Assembly: GCA_902521325.1 (NCBI GenBank)
Contig: CABYRE010000006.1
Location: 1 to 64,000, forward strand
Length of the DNA stretch: 64,000 nucleotides
Direction: 5' to 3'
From: an uncultured Alphaproteobacteria bacterium
GTDB lineage: Bacteria; Pseudomonadota; Alphaproteobacteria; HIMB59; GCA-002718135
Shown one piece after another: positions 47,909-56,883 of this stretch. Made by a program: the position numbers and the translations under genes. Positions within the stretch are counted from its first letter, which is position 1. The number at the start of each line of letters is the position of its first letter. The notes beneath the pieces were generated by a model. That model searched no databases. It had not been told where the DNA came from and saw only the letters and a list, made by a program, of their open reading frames with translations.

Positions 47909-48844
47909 ATGATTAGTAAAACACAAATAGAGCAATATAATGAAGAAGGATATACAATAGTTGAAGACGTATTTAGTATGGATGAATTAAATCCAATATT
48001 AAATGAGTTTGAGGAAATCGTCGAAGATTTTGCAGACAAAGCTTTTAAAGCAGAAAAAATTTCAAATAAACATGAGGATAAGGATGTTTTCAAAAGATTA
48101 GCTGCTCTTGAGAAAGATTTTAAAGGATCATCTGTTTTAATTCATCATAGAGGAGAACTTAAACCTGCACTCGCAAATTTGTGGGGGTCAAAAAAACTTC
48201 TAGACATTGTTGAGAATTGGGTAGGGAAAGACATCTCAGGCCATCCTGTTTGGAACATTAGATCAAAAACTCCACAAACTGCAAGAATGACAGTTCCTTG
48301 GCATCAAGACTCAGCTTATTTAAAAGAAGGTGCTGAAAAAACGACACAACCAGCTGCCTGGATTCCCTTTCTAGATGTAAATAAGGAAAATGGATGCATG
48401 CAGGTACTACCTGGAGGACATAGACCAGAAAGAGTATTGAACCACAAACTTGAAAAAAAAGATGGTTCTGTAAAAGACTCTTGGTATTTATTTATTGAAG
48501 AAAAAGATATTCCTGAGGAAAAAATAGTTACCTGTGATATGAAGGCTGGTTCTGTTCTATTCCTTCATCAATTGGTTCCACATAGATCACTTGAAAACTT
48601 ATCTGATTCCGTAAGATGGAGTGTTGATTTAAGATTTCAAAATCCAAAAGATGAAGCTGGATTTCATACTGGTTTAGTTGACCCAATCATAATGAGAAAA
48701 TCTGATGACGTTAACTATACTGCTGATTGGAATTCTTGGTTCGAAGGATATGAAGAACAACATACAAAATTTAGAGGCACTTCTAAAAAAGATCAGTTTG
48801 ATTCTAGTGTTGATGGAAGCTGGCTTGAACGTTGGGATAATTAG
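47909..48844 (+). CDS. Phytanoyl-CoA dioxygenase (PhyH) family protein
   Basis: VPWHQDSAYL (HxD), MQVLPGGHRPERV, HQLVPHRS. Confidence 0.9.
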   Translation: MISKTQIEQYNEEGYTIVEDVFSMDELNPILNEFEEIVEDFADKAFKAEKISNKHEDKDVFKRLAALEKDFKGSSVLIHHRGELKPALANLWGSKKLLDIVENWVGKDISGHPVWNIRSKTPQTARMTVPWHQDSAYLKEGAEKTTQPAAWIPFLDVNKENGCMQVLPGGHRPERVLNHKLEKKDGSVKDSWYLFIEEKDIPEEKIVTCDMKAGSVLFLHQLVPHRSLENLSDSVRWSVDLRFQNPKDEAGFHTGLVDPIIMRKSDDVNYTADWNSWFEGYEEQHTKFRGTSKKDQFDSSVDGSWLERWDN

Positions 48845-48859
48845 ACTAAATATAATTAG

Positions 48860-49843
48860 ATGCACGTTAATTTAGAAGATTGGTATAAACCAGAATTAGA
48901 TAAAAAGGTTTTAAAAAATTTATCAAAAAGAAAAGACCTACCTGGTCTAATACATTTCTTTTTTTACTTTTTATCTTTAATCGTCTCGGGTTATCTTGCT
49001 TACATAACTCTAGGTACTTTATGGACGTACTTATTCTTTTTTATATATGGAACAATTTATGCGTTCAGTGTAGCTAACTGGCATGAAACTGTGCACCGAA
49101 CTGCATTCAAAACAAGATGGATAAATGAAATTTTTTATCACATTAGTTCTTTCATGTGTGATTTTGAAGGATTCCGATGGAGATGGAGTCATACATTCCA
49201 CCATTCCAAAACTCTTCAAACTGAAGATGATTATGATCATGAAATTCAAGTTTCAAGACCTGTAGAATTGTTAGCATTCTTTTTAAATTTTATTCCACTA
49301 ACTGATTTACTTTATCCACATAAACTTATTAAGTACGAAGTTTTAAAACATGCCTTTGGAAAATTTTCCCCAGTTATTGATATTACTGCCCCTAAAGAAG
49401 AAAAGAAAAAAATATTATGGAACTCAAGATTATATGTTTTGATATGGGCAATAGTAATTGCTTATTCTTTTTATATTGGCTCTATCTTACCAATTGTCTA
49501 TATTATTTTACCAACATATATTGGTAAACCAATCTGGTTTGCTGTTAATGTAACACAACATTTAGCAGCAAAAGTTGATACAAAGGATCATCGTTTAAGC
49601 ACTTATTCAGTAAGAATAAATCCTATTTTAAGTTTTTTATACTGGCATATGGAATATCATCTAGAACATCATATGTACCCAATGGTTCCTTCGTATAATT
49701 TAAAAAAACTTCGCAAAGAAATTGATTCAGAACTTCCCAAACCCTTTAATAGCCTTTTTGATTTTTATAGAAAAGTTTTACCTTCAGTAATAGCTTTAGC
49801 CACCAATCCAGATAAATATTATAAAGTAAAATTAAATAATTAA
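48860..49843 (+). CDS. Fatty acid desaturase / membrane di-iron hydroxylase family protein
   Basis: HETVHR, HTFHHSKT, HLEHHMYP histidine boxes and TM segments. Confidence 0.9.
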   Translation: MHVNLEDWYKPELDKKVLKNLSKRKDLPGLIHFFFYFLSLIVSGYLAYITLGTLWTYLFFFIYGTIYAFSVANWHETVHRTAFKTRWINEIFYHISSFMCDFEGFRWRWSHTFHHSKTLQTEDDYDHEIQVSRPVELLAFFLNFIPLTDLLYPHKLIKYEVLKHAFGKFSPVIDITAPKEEKKKILWNSRLYVLIWAIVIAYSFYIGSILPIVYIILPTYIGKPIWFAVNVTQHLAAKVDTKDHRLSTYSVRINPILSFLYWHMEYHLEHHMYPMVPSYNLKKLRKEIDSELPKPFNSLFDFYRKVLPSVIALATNPDKYYKVKLNN

Positions 49844-49844
49844 A

Positions 49845-50270
49845 TTACCAAGAACCAGAATTTTCCATAGACTTCCAAGGCTCCTGCTCTGGAAGTGACT
49901 CACCCTCTTGTAAAATTTCAATTGAAATTCCATCAGGAGAACGAACAAATGCCATATGTCCATCTCGCGGTGGTCTGTTTATAATAACGCCATTATTCAT
50001 TAGTTTTTCGCAAACTTCATATATATTTTTGACACTATAAGCGAGATGTCCAAAATTTCTTCCACCAGTATATTTTTCAGGATCCCAGTTATATGTTAAT
50101 TCTAATAAACCAGTTTTTTCATCACTATTTTCTGCAGCTAAAAATATTAATGTAAATCTTCCTTTTTCATTTTCTACTCTTCTAACTTCTTTCAATCCAA
50201 GTTTATTGCAGTAAAAATCAAGTGATGCATCAATATTTTCAACTCTCACCATTGTATGTAAATATTTCAT
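49845..50270 (-). CDS. gloA: Lactoylglutathione lyase (glyoxalase I)-like
   Basis: LHTMVRVENIDASLDFYCNKLGLKEVRR, ELTYNW, GHLAYSV, FVRSPDGISIEIL. Confidence 0.92.
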   Translation of the reverse strand: MKYLHTMVRVENIDASLDFYCNKLGLKEVRRVENEKGRFTLIFLAAENSDEKTGLLELTYNWDPEKYTGGRNFGHLAYSVKNIYEVCEKLMNNGVIINRPPRDGHMAFVRSPDGISIEILQEGESLPEQEPWKSMENSGSW

Positions 50271-50327
50271 TGTAAATAAATATAATACTAATAATAATTT
50301 TAAATCAATTATTATTTATTTATAAAG

Positions 50328-52388
50328 CTAATATTCCAAAACTAATGCTTCATGTATTTGAAACTTATCCACTTTAATTTGGATAGATTTTCTATCTTCT
50401 ATTTTGATTTCTTTTTCTAAGTTTATGAAATATGCTTTTTTAATTTTTTTATTTAGATTAATATTTAATTCAACACCGTGAATTTCAGGCACATCTTCAA
50501 TTATTAAACATCTTCCTCTTTGTAGTGGAGGAGCATATAAGAGATGAATAACATATCGATTTTTATCTTCTTGATGAAGCAATGTTATTCTCCCAGAACT
50601 TGGTAGACCCTTAGTTTGTATCAATAGATTTTTGTGTAAGTGTCTAATGGTATTTCCAAATAGTTGTCGATGAACTTTTGATCCATTTTCTGCATATATC
50701 CTATCTAAATCATGAGCAAAAAAAACTGTGTTATTATATTGTATTAAAGCTGGATAATTTTCTTTATCAAGTTTGTTTGGTGCATATAAGTGTCCATTAT
50801 ATTTTTTTAACGTTCGACTAAAATATGGTACTTTAATATCTGCTAAAATTTTACTATCCTCAACAGCTTCTGATTTAATACCAGGTAAATAAGTTATAAA
50901 CGGAGAAGAAACTAAATTATTTGATAACTCTTTTCTTACTTGTACATAATCCATATCAAAATCAGAGGGTCCAATATATTTTGCCCCAAGATCAAAAATA
51001 AATTTATCTCTTTTATTATTAAGAGCGCCTTTCCCAATTACAACTAACGTCCCACCTTTATTCTGAAAATCTTTAAGTTTATTTATTTCCTCTTCCGATA
51101 GAGTATTTGATGATGGAATAATAATTAATTCAAAGTTGTTAATCCTTTCTTGAGAAGCGTTAATACTTACAACTTCGTATTCAATATGCTCTTCCAATAA
51201 CATTCTAGCAACACCATCATCTGCATTGTAAGAACCTGTTAAATAAAGAGCAACATTTGAAAAAGGTTTGCCATCAATTCCATAATCTTCAATTTTCTTT
51301 ATATACTCGAATGCAATTCCAACATTTTTGTAGGTATCTAAATCCATTTCACCACTTGGGTGAAGATGATCGCCAAAATTACAGCGTGCACCGTGGGAGA
51401 TCATAGCAGCAGCCTCATATTTTAGTGCTTCAGGATATTTGAAACCTCCAAATTCTCCCCATGAAGTATGAAATTTACCACTCATACCAATGATAGGTTT
51501 ATTTGGATAATTATGAAAATATCTAGATTGAGTAGCTATCTTGTCATAACCACCCCAAGTTGTTGGTAAATCTTCTAAATCATTTTTAGTTGAGTTTTCG
51601 TGAACGCGGTAAAGTAAATTTTCTTTTCTCTCAAGAACAGTTAAACCATTATAAAATATACTTGCATCTGGTCTCAAAGACTGAATATGAGTAGTCATAT
51701 TTTTTGTAAAATTTTTTAAAATAATTTCATTCCAATGAGCATTTACTTCTTCAGGATTATTAATATCATATCCAGTTTCCTTCATAGATTGCTTACAATT
51801 ATCACAGTAACATTTTAGTTGTGTAAAATGTATATCAAAGAAATAACCATCTACTTGATAATTTGAACACAATTCAGTTACCATATTTGAAATTAATTCT
51901 TCATAATATCCTGTAGGACACATAAATTTCCAATTTCCATAGGGTTTAAAATTTTTATCTTTATATCGTATTTCTTTATCGCTATGCTGACCAGTGCTAG
52001 TAATCTCTTCAATTCCATTTCCTAATTTTTTATTGTGTTCAATTATACTGCCATCTATGTTTCTTGCGCACCACTCTGGATGAATTTCTGCATCATGTGC
52101 TGACCATCCAACTGTTAAATATATTGGTGCTTTTACATTAATTTCGTGACAAGCTTCAATTTGTTGACCAAGTAAATCAAAATTTAAATTTGGATGAATT
52201 TTCGCATGCTTTACTTTTGTTGGATAATAACACCAACTATGATGACATTTTCCAAAAATATTAATTTGATTAATATGTCCAATTTGTAGAGCTTCTTTAA
52301 ATTGTTCTTTTGAAAAATATTTTCCAACATCAGGGATATGCTCTGAAGTGTGAAAATCTAAGTGTATTTGCCTTGATGGTTCATTCAT
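50328..52388 (-). CDS. Glycoside hydrolase, GH151-like alpha-L-fucosidase / GH42-like TIM barrel, no signal peptide
   Basis: RQIHLDFHTSEHIPDVG...FGKCHHSWCYYPTKV...YLTVGWSAHDAEIHPEWCAR, GYFFDIHFTQLKCYCDNC; resembles GH151 as I recall it. Confidence 0.6.
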   Translation of the reverse strand: MNEPSRQIHLDFHTSEHIPDVGKYFSKEQFKEALQIGHINQINIFGKCHHSWCYYPTKVKHAKIHPNLNFDLLGQQIEACHEINVKAPIYLTVGWSAHDAEIHPEWCARNIDGSIIEHNKKLGNGIEEITSTGQHSDKEIRYKDKNFKPYGNWKFMCPTGYYEELISNMVTELCSNYQVDGYFFDIHFTQLKCYCDNCKQSMKETGYDINNPEEVNAHWNEIILKNFTKNMTTHIQSLRPDASIFYNGLTVLERKENLLYRVHENSTKNDLEDLPTTWGGYDKIATQSRYFHNYPNKPIIGMSGKFHTSWGEFGGFKYPEALKYEAAAMISHGARCNFGDHLHPSGEMDLDTYKNVGIAFEYIKKIEDYGIDGKPFSNVALYLTGSYNADDGVARMLLEEHIEYEVVSINASQERINNFELIIIPSSNTLSEEEINKLKDFQNKGGTLVVIGKGALNNKRDKFIFDLGAKYIGPSDFDMDYVQVRKELSNNLVSSPFITYLPGIKSEAVEDSKILADIKVPYFSRTLKKYNGHLYAPNKLDKENYPALIQYNNTVFFAHDLDRIYAENGSKVHRQLFGNTIRHLHKNLLIQTKGLPSSGRITLLHQEDKNRYVIHLLYAPPLQRGRCLIIEDVPEIHGVELNINLNKKIKKAYFINLEKEIKIEDRKSIQIKVDKFQIHEALVLEY

Positions 52389-52549
52389 TAAATCAGCTTA
52401 TTTTATAAATTATTAAATTTAAATAATTTTTTGAAAAAAATTTAAAATAAAAATTAAGTAATTCTCTAGTTTTTTTTATACTCTTAAACTGAATTAACAT
52501 ACAAAAACATTCAAAAAGTATTTATTTTTGACTCTTTTATGCTAACTTC

Positions 52550-52567
52550 TCCTTATCTTAATAAGGA
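52550..52567 (+). promoter_or_regulatory. Short inverted repeat overlapping the Shine-Dalgarno of the SBP gene
   Basis: tccttat-ctta-ataagga; the 3' arm contains the AAGGA of the SD aaggagga. Confidence 0.45.
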
Positions 52568-52577
52568 GGAATGTAAG

Positions 52578-53861
52578 ATGAAATATTATTTTAGTCGAAT
52601 ATGGGCTGGTATATTAATTACTTTACTCTCTTTTTCATTCACTAGTAGCTCTTATGCAATTGATATTAAACTTTGGGATCTTTCTGCAAGACAAGGTCAA
52701 GACGAGTTCTATGAATTATTAAAGAAAGAAGTTAAAAAATATAATCCAGATATTAATGTTATTGTAACTGAGTGGGAAAATGAGGCATATAAAACTCAAA
52801 TTCAACTTGCTCTTAATGGTGACGATGGACCTGATGTCTTCTTTAACTGGTTTGGTGAAGATAGTGCAAGACTAGCAAGAGCTGGTTTAGCACTCGATCT
52901 TACGCCTTACGCTGATATGGAAGGTGGATATGGAAACTTTATAAGTAAAGGTTGGCAAGATGCTGGAGCAGTAGATGGAAAAATTTATGGAGTTGCTAAT
53001 AAAGCAGTTTCAAAATACTTCTATTACGATCCTGCATTCTTTGATCAACATAACTTATCTGTTCCCACAACATTTGGAGAGTTAATTGATACTTGTAAAA
53101 GTATAAAAGCAATAGATTCTTCAATCGTTCCATGGCCAATGGGTAATTCTGAGAGGTGGAAATTAAATCATGTTATTACTATGCTTAATCAAAGAGTAGT
53201 AGGAGCAGAAAACACAAAAGCGGATTATGCGTTAACTGCACCTGATGATGAATTATTCACAAATCCTAAATATGTTGAAGCTTGGGAAAAAGTTGTTGAA
53301 CTAAATGAAAATTGTTTCAATGATGCACCAAATGCAACTAATCCAGAATTAACGAGATCAATGTTTGCAGCCCAAATTTCACCTATGATGTATTGTGGAA
53401 CTTGGTGTGGAGGTATTTTTGCTTCTGAAGGTTTTACAGATTTTAAAATGTTTAGATTTCCACGAGTTGAAGGTGGAGCTGATGATGGAACTGTAGGCTT
53501 TCTAGTTGCAGAAGGAATGCAAGTATCGGCAAAAACTAAACATCCAGAAGCAGCAGCTTTGGTAGCATCAATTAACGTCTCCGATATTATGGCATTAGCA
53601 GATGCTGAGTTGAGAGGTAGTTTGATATCCAATGCAGCTTTAATTGATCAAATGGAAGATGCTCCTCATTGGTTTACGTTTTATGTCAATGATATCGCTG
53701 ACAAAAGTGCACATGTAAATGTTTTAGATGTTCTTTTAGAAGCGAATGTATCTAATGCTTATCTTGATATGGGAACTGAAGTTCTTAATGGAACAAAATC
53801 TCCTCAAGAAGCAATGGATTTCATTAGAAAAGTTGCTTTAGAAGCTAAAGCAGCAATGTAA
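52578..53861 (+). CDS. ABC transporter sugar-binding protein (CUT1-type)
   Basis: Signal peptide MKYYFSRIWAGILITLLSFSFTSSSYA; IDIKLWDLSARQGQDEFYELLKKEVKKYNPDINV; followed by two permeases; strong SD taaggaggaatgtaagATG. Confidence 0.9.
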   Translation: MKYYFSRIWAGILITLLSFSFTSSSYAIDIKLWDLSARQGQDEFYELLKKEVKKYNPDINVIVTEWENEAYKTQIQLALNGDDGPDVFFNWFGEDSARLARAGLALDLTPYADMEGGYGNFISKGWQDAGAVDGKIYGVANKAVSKYFYYDPAFFDQHNLSVPTTFGELIDTCKSIKAIDSSIVPWPMGNSERWKLNHVITMLNQRVVGAENTKADYALTAPDDELFTNPKYVEAWEKVVELNENCFNDAPNATNPELTRSMFAAQISPMMYCGTWCGGIFASEGFTDFKMFRFPRVEGGADDGTVGFLVAEGMQVSAKTKHPEAAALVASINVSDIMALADAELRGSLISNAALIDQMEDAPHWFTFYVNDIADKSAHVNVLDVLLEANVSNAYLDMGTEVLNGTKSPQEAMDFIRKVALEAKAAM

Positions 53862-53874
53862 TTTAAAAATTAAT

Positions 53875-53901
53875 TTCGGCTATTATTAACTAATAGCCGA
53901 A
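53875..53901 (+). terminator. Intercistronic perfect hairpin after SBP gene
   Basis: ttcggctatta-ttaac-taatagccgaa, 11-bp perfect stem, no long U-tract. Confidence 0.65.
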
Positions 53902-53909
53902 GTTATCAT

Positions 53910-54815
53910 ATGAATAAAACTCAAATAAACTCAATTGGTTTTTCTTTATCAAGTGATAGGGTTTCCGTAATTATTCTCTTAATTCCAGCTCTAATTTTTT
54001 GTACAGTATTTATATTTATTCCAGCATTTTGGGCCATCGTCGGATCCTTTTATAGTTATGGGATGACTTCTCTTAATGACTGGAAGTGGGTTGGCTTTGA
54101 TAATTATATAAAAGCATCCCAGGATGAATTTTTTTGGATTGCATTAAAGAATAACTTTATAATTGTCTTTGCCTCAATCGTTCTTCAAGTAGGTGTAGGT
54201 ACAATACTAGCAGCAATCTTAGATCGAGGAATAAAATATGGAAAAGTAATTTTTCGAACTATTATATTTACTCCAATGGTCATATCATCTGTTGCAGTAA
54301 GTATAATTTGGTTACTAATTTATGATCCAAATTTTGGAATTTTAAATAACATATTAAAAGCAATAGGTTTGCCCACACCTACAATGGGCTGGTTAGGTGA
54401 TCCCGATATATCTATTTGGATGATTATGATTGTTGCGGGCTGGCAAAATACCGGATTTATGATGGTTTTAATCTTAGCTGGTTTACAAGGAGTTTCAAAA
54501 GAAGTTTATGATGCAGCAGAGATAGATGGTGCGACGGGTGTAAAAGCATTTTGGTATATTACTCTTCCAATGATTAGAAATATTTTAATTGTTGCAATTT
54601 TGATAACAACTATTGGTGCATTTAAAGTATTTGAATTTGTTTATGTCTTAACGCAAGGTGGTCCATCTAATGCAACTCAAGTCTTGGGAACATACATTTA
54701 TTTACAAGCATTTAATTTATTGCATATGGGTTATGCCAATGCTTTGTCAGTTATACTATTAATTATTGCTTTAATTTTAGGTTGGTTTCAACTTAAAGCA
54801 AGTAGGAGAGCGTAG
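53910..54815 (+). CDS. CUT1 sugar ABC transporter permease (MalF-type)
   Basis: Six TM, EVYDAAEIDGATGVKAFWYITLPMIRN. Confidence 0.93.
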   Translation: MNKTQINSIGFSLSSDRVSVIILLIPALIFCTVFIFIPAFWAIVGSFYSYGMTSLNDWKWVGFDNYIKASQDEFFWIALKNNFIIVFASIVLQVGVGTILAAILDRGIKYGKVIFRTIIFTPMVISSVAVSIIWLLIYDPNFGILNNILKAIGLPTPTMGWLGDPDISIWMIMIVAGWQNTGFMMVLILAGLQGVSKEVYDAAEIDGATGVKAFWYITLPMIRNILIVAILITTIGAFKVFEFVYVLTQGGPSNATQVLGTYIYLQAFNLLHMGYANALSVILLIIALILGWFQLKASRRA

Positions 54816-55633
54816 TGAGTAAATTTAAGTTAGCTAATATATTTGCTTACGGTTTCGTAACTCTCTTTAGTATCTATGTACTATTACCAATAATAGTGAT
54901 GATACTGACCACTTTTAAAACAAGAAAAGAAATTTTTTTAGAACCACTTGGCTTACCAGGTCAATTCAATTTTTCTTCATTTGAAAAGGCATTATCTATT
55001 GGCCTTGGAGGTTTCATCTTTAATTCTTTCTTAGTTTCCTTATTTTCAGTTATTTTAATTGTTATAATTTCAGGAATGGCTGCCTATGTTCTAGCAAGAA
55101 TTGATTTTAGAATAAATAGATATGTATATTTATTAATCGTTGCAGGTTTCGCAATACCTCCAGCAGCTGTACTTGTGCCACTTTATGTAACAGTTTCAAA
55201 TTTAGGATTATTAAATAGTATATATGGTGTTGTGATGCCGTTAACTGCATTTGGTATCCCATTCACCGTTATTTTATTTTATGCTTTTTTTTTAGATTTC
55301 CCAAAAGAAGTTGAGGAAGCAGCGACTATTGATGGTTGTAGTAAAATGCAGATTTTTTTTAGAATTATTATTCCATTATCTGGTCCAGCCATTGCTAGTG
55401 CAGCAATTTTTCAAACTGTATGGATCTGGAATGAATTTCTACTAGCATTAATTATGTTGACATCAGATGAAGTAAAAACTTTGCCATTAGGATTAATGAA
55501 GCTGAGAGGAGAATGGTCATCTGATTGGCCATCAATTATGGCTGGACTAACTATAGCAATCTTACCAGTTCTTATAGTATTCTTGATTTTCCAAAAATAC
55601 TTTGTAAGATCTTTGGCAGGTTTAGGAAAATAA
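54815..55633 (+). CDS. CUT1 sugar ABC transporter permease (MalG-type)
   Basis: Six TM, EVEEAATIDGCSKMQIFFRIIIPLSGP. Confidence 0.93.
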   Translation: MSKFKLANIFAYGFVTLFSIYVLLPIIVMILTTFKTRKEIFLEPLGLPGQFNFSSFEKALSIGLGGFIFNSFLVSLFSVILIVIISGMAAYVLARIDFRINRYVYLLIVAGFAIPPAAVLVPLYVTVSNLGLLNSIYGVVMPLTAFGIPFTVILFYAFFLDFPKEVEEAATIDGCSKMQIFFRIIIPLSGPAIASAAIFQTVWIWNEFLLALIMLTSDEVKTLPLGLMKLRGEWSSDWPSIMAGLTIAILPVLIVFLIFQKYFVRSLAGLGK

Positions 55634-55638
55634 ATAAT

Positions 55639-55917
55639 ATGGCCAAAAGACAAAAAGTTTTAGTTCTCTATTTGAAGTTACCAAGCTTAGAAGGAGAAGT
55701 TATTTCTTGGGCAACCTTTGATGGTACGGGAAAAAAACTGCATATGACAGGTGATAGTGATGAGCCTCCTTATCCCACAGGTTTGGATGCCTTGTTAGAT
55801 GGCTGGAGATTATTTCAAGCAAGTCAAGCTATTCCAGAGCACCCAGGTCAAGAGTTCAGAACATCGTATTTAAAGCATGAATTTTTTTTTGAAAAATTAG
55901 AGGAAGGAGATTTTTAG
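55639..55917 (+). CDS. Conserved-looking hypothetical protein, 92 aa
   Basis: ORF with 5-bp and 1-bp gaps to its neighbours; start set to MAKRQKVLVLYLKLP because the upstream extension overlaps the permease. Confidence 0.7.
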   Translation: MAKRQKVLVLYLKLPSLEGEVISWATFDGTGKKLHMTGDSDEPPYPTGLDALLDGWRLFQASQAIPEHPGQEFRTSYLKHEFFFEKLEEGDF

Positions 55918-55918
55918 T

Positions 55919-56839
55919 ATGGCTAAGTTATTAACAACAGAACAAATGGCTGAATTTGCAAATAGTGGCTGTTTATTTTTTGATGAATTAATTGATGAAC
56001 AAACTAACAAAGAGTTTTTAGATGATATTGGTCATACAGAAATTGATGATGTCGATAGTGTTCAGGAATACTATAGAAATATAAAAGCTACTAGCAGTAT
56101 TCCAAGAATACCAGCAGGAAAAAAACTTAAAGACGCTTATCCAAAAGGCTCACCTTTAGAAAAAATTTTTGGAAATGAAGTTGTTGATGGTGCTATTAAA
56201 AGTTTAGTTGGCAGTAACACAATTATTGATCACCAATTTCTGCACATAACATTTCCTACCAAATATTTTAAACAAGCACATCAACGTCAAATGTCTCAAC
56301 AAAATCATCAAGATAGTACAATTGATCCAAGAAGTACTTTTGATGTACAATTATTTTATTTTCCAACAGAGGTAACAAAAGAAATGGGAGGAACAAGATT
56401 TCACCCTGGCACACATTTACGTATTGTTAATGAATTTGGAATTGCAAAATATCAAAATATTTTAGGCCAAAAGAGTATAGTGTGTAAACCTGGTACAATT
56501 GGTATTTTCCATAGTGGATTATGGCATGGTGCGGGTGTAAATTTTTCAGAAAATATTCGCTATATGTTTAAAGTGAGGCTTCAACCCACAGAGAAACAGG
56601 AATTACTATGGGATCCTGAAAAAAAATATCAACCATTGCCAAATCGTGCTCTTTATTGGACGGATGAAAGTAAGGATAAAACAATAAATGATATTTTAAT
56701 GAGATCTTATCCTTGGCAAGAAGCAGATACAAACAGACTAGATAAAATCAATGTGGTCAAATTTTGGAGATTATTAACTGGTCATAAGAAAATGGATGTT
56801 GATTATTGGTTAACACGCATTGAAAATGAACTATACTAA
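55919..56839 (+). CDS. Phytanoyl-CoA dioxygenase (PhyH) family protein
   Basis: NHQDSTIDPRSTFDVQLFYFPT (HxD), GGTRFHPGTHLRI, GLWHGAGVNFSENIRYMFKVRLQP. Confidence 0.82.
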   Translation: MAKLLTTEQMAEFANSGCLFFDELIDEQTNKEFLDDIGHTEIDDVDSVQEYYRNIKATSSIPRIPAGKKLKDAYPKGSPLEKIFGNEVVDGAIKSLVGSNTIIDHQFLHITFPTKYFKQAHQRQMSQQNHQDSTIDPRSTFDVQLFYFPTEVTKEMGGTRFHPGTHLRIVNEFGIAKYQNILGQKSIVCKPGTIGIFHSGLWHGAGVNFSENIRYMFKVRLQPTEKQELLWDPEKKYQPLPNRALYWTDESKDKTINDILMRSYPWQEADTNRLDKINVVKFWRLLTGHKKMDVDYWLTRIENELY

Positions 56840-56883
56840 ATAAATTATTTTCATCACGATTATTTAAAAAAAGAAATTACTTA

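Noticed and set aside
52539-52577. Longer N-terminus MLTSPYLNKEECK of the second CUT1 SBP
   Set aside because: It reads through the Shine-Dalgarno; the ATG at 52578 gives a clean signal peptide
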